From Hymenobacter fodinae (GTDB lineage Bacteria > Bacteroidota > Bacteroidia > Cytophagales > Hymenobacteraceae), in the NCBI RefSeq assembly GCF_004745825.1, contig NZ_SRLA01000004.1, forward strand, positions 1 through 64,000: 64,000 nucleotides of DNA. Direction: 5' to 3'. A program made the position numbers and the translations under genes. Each line of letters starts with the position of its first letter. The first letter of the stretch is position 1. Below, piece after piece: positions 33,047 through 42,200 of this stretch. A model generated the notes under the pieces. The model was not told where the DNA came from and made no database searches. It worked only from the letters and a program-made list of their open reading frames with translations.

Positions 33047-33640
33047 ATGAAGAAAGTATTTCTTTCCGCACTCTTGCTGACTGGCCTAGCCGGGGCGGCG
33101 CAGGCACAAAGTAATGTATCGTTAGGGCTGAAGGCGGGAGGCTCCCTCTCCTCCTTCTCAGGCGAGCAAGCTTCCAACCACAAAAGCATCGTGGGCTTTC
33201 ATGCCGGTGCCTTCGCCAATATTGGGTTTACCCGTTTGTTCGCGTTTCAGCCGGAAATTATGTACTCGCGCAAAGGAGCCAAATTTCCCCCATTCAACTT
33301 CACCACCCACCTCGACTACATAGACGTGCCGCTAGTGTTCCACATCAATGTTGAGGGACTGTTTTTTGAGGCGGGTCCGCAAGTAGGCTTCCTGGTTTCG
33401 GCTAAGAACAAGGCCGGCAATGCAAGCACCGATGTAAAACCGGCCTACAATACCGTGGATGCTGGCTACGTAGCGGGTTTGGGTTACCAACGTAAGACTG
33501 GCCTAGGCGTGGGCCTGCGCTACAACGGAGGCATTACCAACGTTGAAAAGTCGTTTAACACGGGCGGAACTACCGTGCAGAACAATATTCGCAACAACGT
33601 TTTCCAGTTGTATCTGACTTACTCGCTCAACGCTCGTTAA
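33047..33640 (+). CDS. Porin family protein, copy 5
   Basis: 197 residues from the ATG at 33047, signal peptide MKKVFLSALLLTGLAGAAQA. The mature form keeps QSNVSLGLKAGGSLSSFSG, YSRKGAKF, HLDYIDVPLVFHINVEGLFF (about 86-105), AGYVAGLGYQRKTGLGVGLR and ends in a strand with LYLTYSLNAR. It is the shortest copy. A 56-base palindromic terminator follows. Confidence 0.82.
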   Translation: MKKVFLSALLLTGLAGAAQAQSNVSLGLKAGGSLSSFSGEQASNHKSIVGFHAGAFANIGFTRLFAFQPEIMYSRKGAKFPPFNFTTHLDYIDVPLVFHINVEGLFFEAGPQVGFLVSAKNKAGNASTDVKPAYNTVDAGYVAGLGYQRKTGLGVGLRYNGGITNVEKSFNTGGTTVQNNIRNNVFQLYLTYSLNAR

Positions 33641-33647
33641 CTAAAAT

Positions 33648-33703
33648 TAGAGGCATGAAAAAAGGCTCGTCTGCTAGCAGACGAGCCTTTTTTCATGCCT
33701 CTA
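33648..33703. terminator. Perfect 56-base palindromic terminator (convergent genes)
   Basis: The arms TAGAGGCATGAAAAAAGGCT and CGTCTGCT are matched exactly by the complementary half, giving 28-bp perfect arms with no unpaired loop. A- and T-runs lie inside. It serves porin copy 5 and the dipeptidase gene. Confidence 0.9.
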
Positions 33704-33715
33704 GGCCACTACTTC

Positions 33716-35077
33716 TTACTTTGCCGCAGCTGCGTAGTTGCGGTAGAAGTGCGGTATAGTCTCGATGCCTTTCAGGAAGTTGAATACGCCGTAGTGCTCG
33801 TTGGGCGAGTGGATGGCGTCGGAATCCAGGCCGAAGCCGAGTAGCACGGAATCGAGGCCTAGCTCGGTTTTGAACATAGCTACAATCGGGATGGAACCAC
33901 CGCCGCGCGTGGGGATGGGGCGTTTGCCGAAGGTGGTTTCCATGGCATCAGCGGCAGCTTTGTAGGCCACTGAATCGGTGGGCGTTACTACGGGTTCACC
34001 GCCGTGGTGGGGCCGCACTACTACAGTTACGCCGCTGGGCGCAATGCTCTCAAAATGCTTCTGGAAGATTTCCGTGATTTCGTCGGAGGTCTGGTGGGGC
34101 ACCAGGCGCATCGAGATTTTAGCAAATGCCTTGGAGGCAATAACCGTTTTGGCGCCCTCGCCGGTGTAGCCACCCCAAATGCCGTTTACGTCCAGCGTGG
34201 GCCGGATGCCAATGCGCTCCACGGTGGTGTAACCTGCTTCGCCGTAGGTGTCGGGTAGGCCAATGCTTTGCTTGAATTCGTCGTCGGAGTGGGGCACGCG
34301 GTTTAGCTCGGCGCGCTCCTCCTCGCTTAGCACGGCTACCTTGTCGTAGAAGGCCGGGATGGTGATGTGGTTGTTTTCGTCGTGCAGGCTGGCAATCATC
34401 TTGCAGAGCACGTTGATAGGGTTAGCCACTGCACCGCCGTAGAGGCCAGAGTGCAGGTCGCGGTTGGGGCCGGTAACTTCTACTTCGTGGTAGCTCAGGC
34501 CGCGGAGGCCTACCTCAATGCTGGGCTGGTCGTTGGAGAGGATGCCAGTGTCGGAAATCAGAATAACATCGGCCTTGAGCTTCTCCTTGTTTTCGCGCAC
34601 GAAGATGGCCAAGTTGTTCGAGCCGATTTCTTCCTCGCCCTCAATCATCACCTTCACGTTGCAGGGCACGCCGCCGTCCTGGTTCATCACTTCCAGGGCC
34701 TTCACGTGCATATACACTTGGCCTTTGTCGTCGCAGGCGCCACGGGCGTAGATTTTGCCGTCCTTGATAACGGGCTCGAACGGGCCGGAAGTCCACAGCT
34801 CATAGGGGTCAGCGGGCTGCACGTCATAGTGGCCATATACGAGCACCGTAGGCAGCGCGGGGTCGACTATTTTCTCGCCGTACACGATGGGGTTGCCGGC
34901 CGTGGGGCACAGCTCTACTTTCTCTAGGCCTACTTCCTCGAAGCGGGCTTTCAGGTACTCAGCGGCACGCAGTACGTCGCCATGAAACTTAGGATCAGCC
35001 GAAACCGATGGGATGCGGAGCCAGTCCATCAGTTCACTTAAAAAACGCTCTTGGTTCTGTTCGAGGTAAGAAGCCAT
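33716..35077 (-). CDS. M20 family dipeptidase
   Basis: 453 residues. Metal ligands are visible in order: His in VYGHYDVQPAD (about 82-92), Asp in YARGACDDKGQVYM, Glu-Glu in EGEEEIGSNN, Asp in LISDTGI, and His in IHSPNEHYGVFNF near the end. A dimerisation domain lies between about 190 and 330 (LHSGLYGGAVANPINVL). M20 dipeptidases cut short peptides in the cytoplasm with two zinc ions. No signal peptide. Transcribed leftward from an ATG at 35077, preceded by TACCTTTA at about 35107-35115. Confidence 0.93.
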   Translation of the reverse strand: MASYLEQNQERFLSELMDWLRIPSVSADPKFHGDVLRAAEYLKARFEEVGLEKVELCPTAGNPIVYGEKIVDPALPTVLVYGHYDVQPADPYELWTSGPFEPVIKDGKIYARGACDDKGQVYMHVKALEVMNQDGGVPCNVKVMIEGEEEIGSNNLAIFVRENKEKLKADVILISDTGILSNDQPSIEVGLRGLSYHEVEVTGPNRDLHSGLYGGAVANPINVLCKMIASLHDENNHITIPAFYDKVAVLSEEERAELNRVPHSDDEFKQSIGLPDTYGEAGYTTVERIGIRPTLDVNGIWGGYTGEGAKTVIASKAFAKISMRLVPHQTSDEITEIFQKHFESIAPSGVTVVVRPHHGGEPVVTPTDSVAYKAAADAMETTFGKRPIPTRGGGSIPIVAMFKTELGLDSVLLGFGLDSDAIHSPNEHYGVFNFLKGIETIPHFYRNYAAAAK

Positions 35078-35172
35078 GCGGCGGTGGGGTTAGTTGGAAA
35101 TGCGAGGGTAAAGGTAGCAGGACAGGCCTAGAGTAGTGCGTGAGCTAGCATCTGAACTATACCTTTCTATTC

Positions 35173-35715
35173 TTATTCCTGCAACGGCTTCCAGTCGTTT
35201 TTTGTAAAGAATACATTGCCGAAGTGAGACGATTTGAACACTAAATAGAAGTGTCCTTTTTGCCGATACACCGTAGGGTTAGAAGCAAGAATGTGATGAG
35301 TGGGTTGCTTCATCCTCACAACTAGCCGGTGCGAGTTATAAGGTTTAACAGTGGAAATTGCGCCGAAATATGTGTTGAGAATAGAATCACCTTCCATTTG
35401 ATAGAAGGTAATTCGATCATCGTTCGTGATTTCAAAGCGAAAATGATTGTACTGCCAATCGGCTTGCTTCCCAGGAAACTTAGTTCGATCAATTACATAC
35501 TGGCCATAATAATTATCTTTCTCCAACTCGCTTTTCGGCGTGAATAGATGGATTAACCAAGCTAGGCCTATCAACCCAAACACAACGCCCCACAAACCAG
35601 CCAGTGCTTTAAGAAAGATTGGTTTGTCTGTGGCAATTGCTAGCCAAAATAGAATGCCTGTCCCTGGTAGCAGGACAAGCATGAAAAAAAGATTGAAGCC
35701 AAACCCCATACGCAT
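35173..35715 (-). CDS. Hypothetical membrane-anchored protein
   Basis: 180 residues. Two N-terminal hydrophobic helices (about 6-27 and 34-56) are followed by a soluble domain of about 120 residues with alternating strands (YGQYVIDRTKFPGKQADWQY, HRLVVRMKQPTHHILA). I do not recognise it. Base composition is clearly lower in G+C than flanking genes, as in the 6894-7433 gene, suggesting later acquisition. No obvious operon partner; plsY begins 50 bases upstream on the same strand. Confidence 0.65.
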   Translation of the reverse strand: MRMGFGFNLFFMLVLLPGTGILFWLAIATDKPIFLKALAGLWGVVFGLIGLAWLIHLFTPKSELEKDNYYGQYVIDRTKFPGKQADWQYNHFRFEITNDDRITFYQMEGDSILNTYFGAISTVKPYNSHRLVVRMKQPTHHILASNPTVYRQKGHFYLVFKSSHFGNVFFTKNDWKPLQE

Positions 35716-35764
35716 TATACTACACTAGGCACCTAATCTGCAGTCTAGTAAGAATACCAAGTGG

Positions 35765-36406
35765 CTACTTCTTATCCCACGGCATGGGTACGCGACTTTC
35801 GGTGCCGGCGCGCAGGCGCCCGATGTTAGCGCGGTGAGTATACACGAGTAGCACGGCCAGCACGAAGCCAAACCACACCAGCAGCTGGTTCTGTGGCCGG
35901 AACTGAGGCAGCAACTGCAACAGGGCAAACGTCACGCCGGCCGTCATGCTGCTCAAGGATACGTAGCGCGAAATCAACAGCGTGACGATGAACACCAGAA
36001 TGCAGACGCCCACCGTGGCGGGGGCAATGGCCAGCATCATCCCCAGCACAGTAGCCACGCCTTTGCCGCCCCGGAAGCCAGCGTAAATCGGGTAGATGTG
36101 GCCTAGCACGGCCAGCACTCCGCAGGCGATTTGGTAATACAGCAGCTGCTCCGGTAGAATGGCGCCTTGGTTCAGCATCACCGAAGCTAGCGAGGTAGCG
36201 GCCCACCCTTTCAGCACGTCAATGGCCATAACGAAGGAGCCTGGCTTTTTGCCCAGCACCCGGAAGGTATTGGTAGCGCCTGAGTTACCCGAGCCATGCT
36301 CCCGAATGTCAATCCCGAAAAACAAACGGCCCACCCATAAGGCGGTAGGGATGGAGCCAATGAGGTAGGCGGCCACTAAAAGGCCTAGAACGAGGGGGAG
36401 ATTCAT
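35765..36406 (-). CDS. plsY: Glycerol-3-phosphate acyltransferase PlsY
   Basis: 213 residues, inner membrane. It acylates glycerol-3-phosphate at sn-1 using acyl-phosphate made by PlsX, the first step of phospholipid synthesis. Seen here: the first helix LVAAYLIGSIPTALWVGRLF, the catalytic loop REHGSGNSGATNTFRVLG (about 35-52), and the second motif GHIYPIYAGFRGGKGVAT (about 98-115). Length is typical. Transcribed leftward. Confidence 0.95.
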   Translation of the reverse strand: MNLPLVLGLLVAAYLIGSIPTALWVGRLFFGIDIREHGSGNSGATNTFRVLGKKPGSFVMAIDVLKGWAATSLASVMLNQGAILPEQLLYYQIACGVLAVLGHIYPIYAGFRGGKGVATVLGMMLAIAPATVGVCILVFIVTLLISRYVSLSSMTAGVTFALLQLLPQFRPQNQLLVWFGFVLAVLLVYTHRANIGRLRAGTESRVPMPWDKK

Positions 36407-36760
36407 GCGGGAACGTGGGTAGAGGTCGAGCTATGGGGTAAAGATACGGTTCTGGGGCAGCGGTGTTAGTCGGAATAGCCACTAGGCCTATTGATTGTTC
36501 TTTGGGCGCTCCTACTTCGTCCTATTCTACACATACCCCTCAAGCAGGAGGAATCTTCTCACGCCAGGAAGACTGGCCTAGCCTGCGTCATAGCTTAGGC
36601 TGCTTGGGCAGTAAGCCAAAAGACTGTCCTGCTGCACATGTCGAAGTATTGTCCCAGTGAGCTGCATTATCATTTCGACGCAGCAGTAGAGCTACTTCCA
36701 CTGGGCAGACGCCAGATGAAGCATGACCACACTTTTTGCTCACTTTCCACGCTGGCTAGG
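36407..36760. other. Gene-free gap upstream of plsY, no clear feature
   Basis: About 350 bases. I see no coding frame. It holds several short imperfect inverted repeats, such as GCTGCACATGTCGAA against TTTCGACGCAGC, and an AGGAATCTTCTCACGC stretch that resembles a fragment of the GTCATCCTGAG-type dispersed repeat. The plsY promoter should be at its left end. Confidence 0.35.
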
Positions 36761-36817
36761 CCACTAACAGCAAACCGCCCCGCCAGAAGCTCTGGCGGGG
36801 CGGTTTGCTGTTAGTGG
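36761..36817. terminator. Perfect 57-base hairpin ending at the stop codon of the 1718-residue gene
   Basis: Two 27-bp arms, beginning CCACTAACAGCAAACCGCCC, are fully complementary around a 3-base loop. The hairpin ends at the base next to the stop codon of the gene at 36818. Confidence 0.85.
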
Positions 36818-39800
36818 TTATTCTTCGCCGAAGGGGTCGTTGGCGTCTTTTTTCTTTTTCTTCTTCGACTCCTTCTTGGGCTCTTCGGTAGGAGCATCAG
36901 CAGCCGGAGCCGTTTCTACTACCTCATCCTTTTTCTTCTTTTTCTTACCCGTGTCGGCGGGGTCTGCTTCTACAGGGGCAGTGGCCTCTACGGGCTCGTC
37001 CTTTTTCTTTTTCTTCTTGCTGGTTTCCTCAGCTGGGGCGGCACCAGCATCCGACTGCATGGCTTCCTCTACGGGGTCGAGCTTCTTCTTTTTCTTCTTC
37101 GAGTTGCCCTCCATGTTGTCGAAGTTGCCGGTGCTCACGGGCTGGGTGGTGTTCACCTTGCGCTTGCCCGACTCCTTCAGGTAGTCTTTGCGGAAGTGGT
37201 TGAGGAAAGTCTGCACCTCCTGGTCGTCGCCGAGGAAGAAGCCGTACTGGGTAGCTGTGTTGTAGTCACCCTTGGCTTTCAGACCAATGATTTCATCGAA
37301 GGAGCCGTGCTGAGCTTTGGCCAGCAGCACATTGTTGGAATACTTGAGATAGTACCAGGTCTGAGGTTCAGCCTCCAGGTACAGCTCTACGGCGTCGCCG
37401 GTGCTTTCCTTCTTGATTTCAATGTAACCGTCTATCAGAGCGTTGATGTCCTTTTTGCCCACACTCACTAGGCCTATCTTACCCACCGAGTACCAAGCCC
37501 GCATTTTATCGTTCCAGCGCAGGTTCACCTGGTTCAGGACCACCGTGTGCAGGAACTTCGGCGACAACTTCTGCAGCGGCGTGTACCCGCCTTTGCGTGT
37601 GCTGTAGTCCTGCACCGCCTTGTTGCCGATAAACTCCGCCATTTTGTACAGCTGCGCCTGAGAACCAGTCAGCGCCTCAGGTAAGCCCTTGGCATTGGTA
37701 GCCAGGTCGTTGCCCATGGCTTCTACGGCCTTTTCTGGCAGTACAATGTCGAAAGCCATGAACGTGTCAAGGTCGTAGAGCGCGCTATCGGGTTTGGCCT
37801 GGCCTAGGCCCGCGGCCGTTAGGGTGTAATCTTTGTTGGAGTTGATCAGGTTAAGCTTACCGCGGAAATTCATGACCCCGGTAGAGTCGTTCAGCGTTAG
37901 CACTGAGCCCTCGTAGATGTCGGGGCTATTGATGTCGTGCTGGCTGATACCGTACACGCGCTTCTTCTGGTCGTAGCTGAGCGTGCCGTCTACCTGGAAT
38001 ACGTTCTGGTCCGTTACGCCGGGCTTAGGAGCCACAAACAGGGGGTATACCTTACCCGCGTTTTCCGACAGAAAAAGGCCCGACAGCATGGGCGTCCCGT
38101 CTTCTGTTTTTGGCTCATTGAGCTTGATCCGAATGCCCTTGGGGTCAATACTGTCCTGCACGGCAAACCACTCTGAGGCGCTAGCATTCTTCACAAATTC
38201 CAGCTTAGCCTGGCCATCAAACGTGAAGCCGCGCTTCTGAGAATTCATCTTCACGGCCCCGCGGTACGCAATGCGGGGCGCCAAGTGAAACTTATCAGTG
38301 GCCGCAATAGTGGCCACGGCCGTAGTGGGCAGCGAAGTAGGCACGTCCTCCGTTTCGTTTCCACGTTTCAACAGCGCCTTGCCTAGCTTACCGCCTTTCG
38401 GGCCGCGCGCGGCCAGGGCGGCAGAATCGGCTTTGAAGTTGGTGAACTTAATAGCAAACGAATCGGCGGAGGCGTTCTTGTAGTTATACAGCGCGTTACC
38501 TGTGAAAGAGGTGCGCGAGTCAATCTTGATTTCACCCTTATACAAGGCGTGGTACTTGTGCAGCGTATCCAGCACAATACCGGCATTCTGGAAGCTACGC
38601 ATTTCGGCGTTTGGCAGCACATACACCCGGCTCGAGTCAGGCATAATCCAGGCGTCAGCGGAGGCAATGTGAGGCACTCCACCCGCTACCAGCCGGTAGC
38701 GGCTCAGGTCGTACTTACCCGTGGCAGCCTGAAATTTCAGGCCGCGCTGCTCGGGCTTGGTGCTGTAGAAGTAAGAACGCGACGAGTCGGCCCCAGCTTC
38801 TACACTGAGCTGCACAATCTTCTTTTTGAAGTCCCACTTACCGCCCGAAAGCGTAGTGCGGTACTGCGAATACGGCAGCTCAATGCTAGACTTGTTATCG
38901 CCCGCCTCACGCGCAAATTGCGTGTTACCGGCTTTCAAGTCATAGGTGAAGCCTACGTTGTTAGCCGTAAGAGCCGGCTTGTTCACTTCCGCCGACTTTA
39001 CACTCAAGGTGGCGTTTTTACCCGTGTAACGAGTCGGTTTGAAGACAAAGCCTGCCGAGCGAATAAAGGACTGCGGACCATCCATACCACCGTCACCATA
39101 AAGACCGCCAGGCGTATAGGTCAGGGTACCTTTAAATGCGTAGGTGGCGTCGTACATTTTCAGCCCTTGCCCCTGCTGGCTGCTCAGGTACATAGAGTCT
39201 TGCTTCACGGCCCACTTCATCTGGTAGCCGGGCTGTAGCGTTACCTTGGCAAACTCGGTGCCGCTCAGTGGCCCCGGCAGAATTGTGCCCGACTTACCCA
39301 CTGTTACCACGGAGTCTTTGTAGAAGATAAACTGGTCGCTGGCAAAGTCGCCGGTCAGGTATTTAATATTACCGATGCCCTGCAGACCCCGGTTACTCAT
39401 AGTCACCTTGTTGAATAAGCGCCCCTTGTTGCCGTAGAGCGGGAAGCCTTCCTTCGGCACATCGTAGGTAAAGCCCAGAGACCCATCTTCCTGCAGAGAA
39501 AGCTTTGTCTTGAAGTCGGGCATGATGCCACCTGACACAAACGTACCCTTGAACCCCACGGCTCCGCGGTTCTTGTTATTGAGGGAATCGAGTTTGAAGG
39601 GCGGAATGTCGAAGTACATCGTGGTATCGTAAGCACCACCCAATACTTCCGGCTTGTCGAAGAATACGTACGCTCCGGTGCTGGCATCAAACGACGGATA
39701 CGCCCCCAATTTCTTACGGCCCGATTTGTTGTTGGGCGCGTTGATGTAGAGCTTACCCGAGGAGGTTTTCTTCTTATTGGTGAGGGTAAAGTCGGTGTCT

Positions 39801-41974
39801 TTGCGGGCTTTCATCACGGAGCCCTTCGAGCCTTTGCCCTTCACAATGATGGAGTCAATCTTCACCAGATCAATGAAGAAGCCGTCATAATCAAACTTAA
39901 ACTCCTTGCCTTTGAAGATAAAGGCCGAGGCTACTACGGTACCATTGAACAGTACCCCACGGTTCTTCTGAATGCGAATAACGCTGGAGTCGGGCTTCAC
40001 GAACACCGTTACGGAGTCGTCGGAGAAGTTGAAGCGGTCGACGCCGCGCACTAGCAGGTCGTTGGTAGCCAAGTTCAGCGTAGCATTCTTGCCCGAGGGC
40101 GACAACGACTTAATGGCAATGTGGTCGTAATCTTTTTTGCCCCGCGAGGAGTTCACGTAGTGCGTCGCCTTCGGGAGCAGCACTACCTGATCAGTCTGAG
40201 GATACCACTTCACGTACCCATCGCGCGCCAGGCCCGACATGGCCGAGCGCAAGTTATCGGGGCTAATCTTTAGGGCCGTCACCATATCCTGGATTGAAAA
40301 CAGGCGGGTGTTTCCGTGGCTCTGGCTGTAGCCCACTACCATTTGCAAGGGGTGCATCTTATTGATGGCCTTGATCTGCTGGTAGCGGGTGTTGGTGTAG
40401 AATTCTTTCGATTCGAAGTTGGCGGTAACCTGGTTTTTGGCCGTTAGGATGGAGAAGTCGATGTTGGACGTGCGGAGCGGCCACGTGAGCAGCTCCGTCG
40501 TGATTTCCATCTGGTGGTAAGAGTCGTAGTAAGGCGTGTTCTTGTACATGCCCTCTTCGCGGGTAAGCTGTAGCACCTGCGGCCCTTTCGCGTACTTCAG
40601 CCGCACGCCAGGGTGCGTCAGCGAGTCTTGCTTGTCTTGGTAAATAGTAACTGCCGCCCGCTGGCTGCTGATAATGGAGTCGCCGAGCACGTAGGAAAGT
40701 GAGGACGCCTTGAACTTGGGCTTGCCATCAACTTCCACAATGATGCGCGACAAGGCTCCATCTAGCGAGGCCGACATAGCTCGGTTGCCGGCCAGCGTAA
40801 AGCCCCCGTAGTAGCGAATGTTTTCGCCGATGTTCTTCACCCGGGCATCATTGGTGTTGGAGATGAAGCGAGGGTAGCCAGTGTCGGCAGTTGGGGTTTT
40901 GCGCTTCAGGCTGCGGTAGGCCAGCCAGCCCTTCACTGGTGCTTCCAGCACGGCCGGATACGTGAGCGTAGCGGGCTGGGCTGTAAACTCTGCCTTAGTA
41001 ATATCGAAGTTATAATTGGTCAGGTCGGCCGTAACGGGGTTGTTATTGATCTGCCAGCCGTACTGGCCGCCGTAACCCACAAACCGGTTTTGCGTGGTTA
41101 TGGCCCCGCTGGTTTTGTGGATGATAATGGAGTCGCCAGCCGCCGCCATAAACAAGTCGGCATCCTTCAGAATCAGGACGGGCCCGCGGGTGGTGGGCGC
41201 CATGTACGTATCGTAGGTGGGCGCTAGGCCAGGCGTAGCAGCCGTACCGGCATCATCGGAGCCCCACATATCGTTGGAGTCCCACCCATCAGCGGCTTTC
41301 TTCTTTGCGGGCGTTTTGGTATTGAGGGGCTTGGTTACCACGGCCGCCGAGGCGGGAGCGGCTGGCGCTACCGGGGGCGCCATGGAGGGCATATCCGTTT
41401 CGTTGTAGGCGTAGCTGAACGTGCCGCCATCTACCCGCAGCCGGTTATAGCGCGAGCGGTAGAGGTACTTGGTTTGTAGAAATTGAGCCGAGTTCAGCAG
41501 AAACTTTTCCACCTCGGGCACTTGCTCCCGGGCCAGTGCTTTCCCTACTACGTTCAGATACTCGGTCATCTGGGCGTCGGAGAAGTTCTGCACCTGGGCA
41601 CCCGCCGTAATCGACGTGAAGAACGCCTCGAAGTGTGGCTTGGCCTTAAACTTGCGCGCCAGCATTTGCTGCGACAACGCCACAATGTAGGCCTGTTGAG
41701 TGGCCGTGAGGCGGTTGCTGGCCCATACCTCCTGCAGACGAGCCGCCGCCGCCTTGCCTGAGGCCACATTAGCGGTAGCCATCATCGACTGCACATCCAC
41801 CATAAACTGCTGAGGGTCACTGCTCAGCTTACCCGTAAACCGGGGCAAAGCAGGAGCCGCCGGAGCCACTCCTGCAGGTTGTTTAGAAGGTTGGGGTTTG
41901 GTCTGCTGCGCCCACGCCGGAGCACTTAATCCCAGCAGCAGCGCGCATACCCACTTAAAAGTAAAATGCTTCAT
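36818..41974 (-). CDS. Very large exported protein of unknown function, polylysine tail
   Basis: 1718 residues with a signal peptide (FKWVCALLLGLSAPAWA). Residues 30-210 are helical and Ala/Gln-rich. From about 250 to 1550 the protein is dominated by short strands with repeated Asp-Ser-x-x-(V/I) and Tyr/Gly patterns, suggesting a long all-beta filament or jelly-roll scaffold; an OstA/LptA-like fold is possible. I do not recognise a domain. The last 96 residues hold four KKKKKK blocks separated by acidic, Ala/Pro-rich linkers. A neutral strand-rich body with a charged, disordered tail suggests a surface or periplasmic protein binding nucleic acid, polyanion or lipid head groups, but that is inference. 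It stands alone, ending at a perfect hairpin. Confidence 0.75.
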   Translation of the reverse strand: MKHFTFKWVCALLLGLSAPAWAQQTKPQPSKQPAGVAPAAPALPRFTGKLSSDPQQFMVDVQSMMATANVASGKAAAARLQEVWASNRLTATQQAYIVALSQQMLARKFKAKPHFEAFFTSITAGAQVQNFSDAQMTEYLNVVGKALAREQVPEVEKFLLNSAQFLQTKYLYRSRYNRLRVDGGTFSYAYNETDMPSMAPPVAPAAPASAAVVTKPLNTKTPAKKKAADGWDSNDMWGSDDAGTAATPGLAPTYDTYMAPTTRGPVLILKDADLFMAAAGDSIIIHKTSGAITTQNRFVGYGGQYGWQINNNPVTADLTNYNFDITKAEFTAQPATLTYPAVLEAPVKGWLAYRSLKRKTPTADTGYPRFISNTNDARVKNIGENIRYYGGFTLAGNRAMSASLDGALSRIIVEVDGKPKFKASSLSYVLGDSIISSQRAAVTIYQDKQDSLTHPGVRLKYAKGPQVLQLTREEGMYKNTPYYDSYHQMEITTELLTWPLRTSNIDFSILTAKNQVTANFESKEFYTNTRYQQIKAINKMHPLQMVVGYSQSHGNTRLFSIQDMVTALKISPDNLRSAMSGLARDGYVKWYPQTDQVVLLPKATHYVNSSRGKKDYDHIAIKSLSPSGKNATLNLATNDLLVRGVDRFNFSDDSVTVFVKPDSSVIRIQKNRGVLFNGTVVASAFIFKGKEFKFDYDGFFIDLVKIDSIIVKGKGSKGSVMKARKDTDFTLTNKKKTSSGKLYINAPNNKSGRKKLGAYPSFDASTGAYVFFDKPEVLGGAYDTTMYFDIPPFKLDSLNNKNRGAVGFKGTFVSGGIMPDFKTKLSLQEDGSLGFTYDVPKEGFPLYGNKGRLFNKVTMSNRGLQGIGNIKYLTGDFASDQFIFYKDSVVTVGKSGTILPGPLSGTEFAKVTLQPGYQMKWAVKQDSMYLSSQQGQGLKMYDATYAFKGTLTYTPGGLYGDGGMDGPQSFIRSAGFVFKPTRYTGKNATLSVKSAEVNKPALTANNVGFTYDLKAGNTQFAREAGDNKSSIELPYSQYRTTLSGGKWDFKKKIVQLSVEAGADSSRSYFYSTKPEQRGLKFQAATGKYDLSRYRLVAGGVPHIASADAWIMPDSSRVYVLPNAEMRSFQNAGIVLDTLHKYHALYKGEIKIDSRTSFTGNALYNYKNASADSFAIKFTNFKADSAALAARGPKGGKLGKALLKRGNETEDVPTSLPTTAVATIAATDKFHLAPRIAYRGAVKMNSQKRGFTFDGQAKLEFVKNASASEWFAVQDSIDPKGIRIKLNEPKTEDGTPMLSGLFLSENAGKVYPLFVAPKPGVTDQNVFQVDGTLSYDQKKRVYGISQHDINSPDIYEGSVLTLNDSTGVMNFRGKLNLINSNKDYTLTAAGLGQAKPDSALYDLDTFMAFDIVLPEKAVEAMGNDLATNAKGLPEALTGSQAQLYKMAEFIGNKAVQDYSTRKGGYTPLQKLSPKFLHTVVLNQVNLRWNDKMRAWYSVGKIGLVSVGKKDINALIDGYIEIKKESTGDAVELYLEAEPQTWYYLKYSNNVLLAKAQHGSFDEIIGLKAKGDYNTATQYGFFLGDDQEVQTFLNHFRKDYLKESGKRKVNTTQPVSTGNFDNMEGNSKKKKKKLDPVEEAMQSDAGAAPAEETSKKKKKKDEPVEATAPVEADPADTGKKKKKKDEVVETAPAADAPTEEPKKESKKKKKKDANDPFGEE

Positions 41975-42121
41975 ACTAAGTCCGTCAGCGCCTAATTAAT
42001 CGCCTACAATTTCGACAAAACGCGGCACTTTCCGCCATCTTGCCCCCTATCCCTCCAACAATCATACCTCACCTGAATTTTATACTATTTCAGGAGAGCA
42101 TTTCGGCAACTACTCAATAAA

Positions 42122-42156
42122 TTAAAAGGCTGCCTCCTCAGAGACAGCCTTTTAAC
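42122..42156 (-). terminator. Terminator of prmA
   Basis: TTAAAAGGCTG and CAGCCTTTTAA form an 11-bp outer stem with a partly matched inner stretch; T-rich 3' arm on the minus strand. Confidence 0.7.
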
Positions 42157-42200
42157 TCAAGCAATACTATATATATTTCCCACAGTGCTGCCAGCGCTTT

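Noticed and set aside
36840..37184. Plus-strand frame of 114 residues with long phenylalanine runs
   Set aside because: It is the antisense image of the AAA/AAG-rich lysine blocks in the 1718-residue gene; Phe runs are the mirror of Lys runs.
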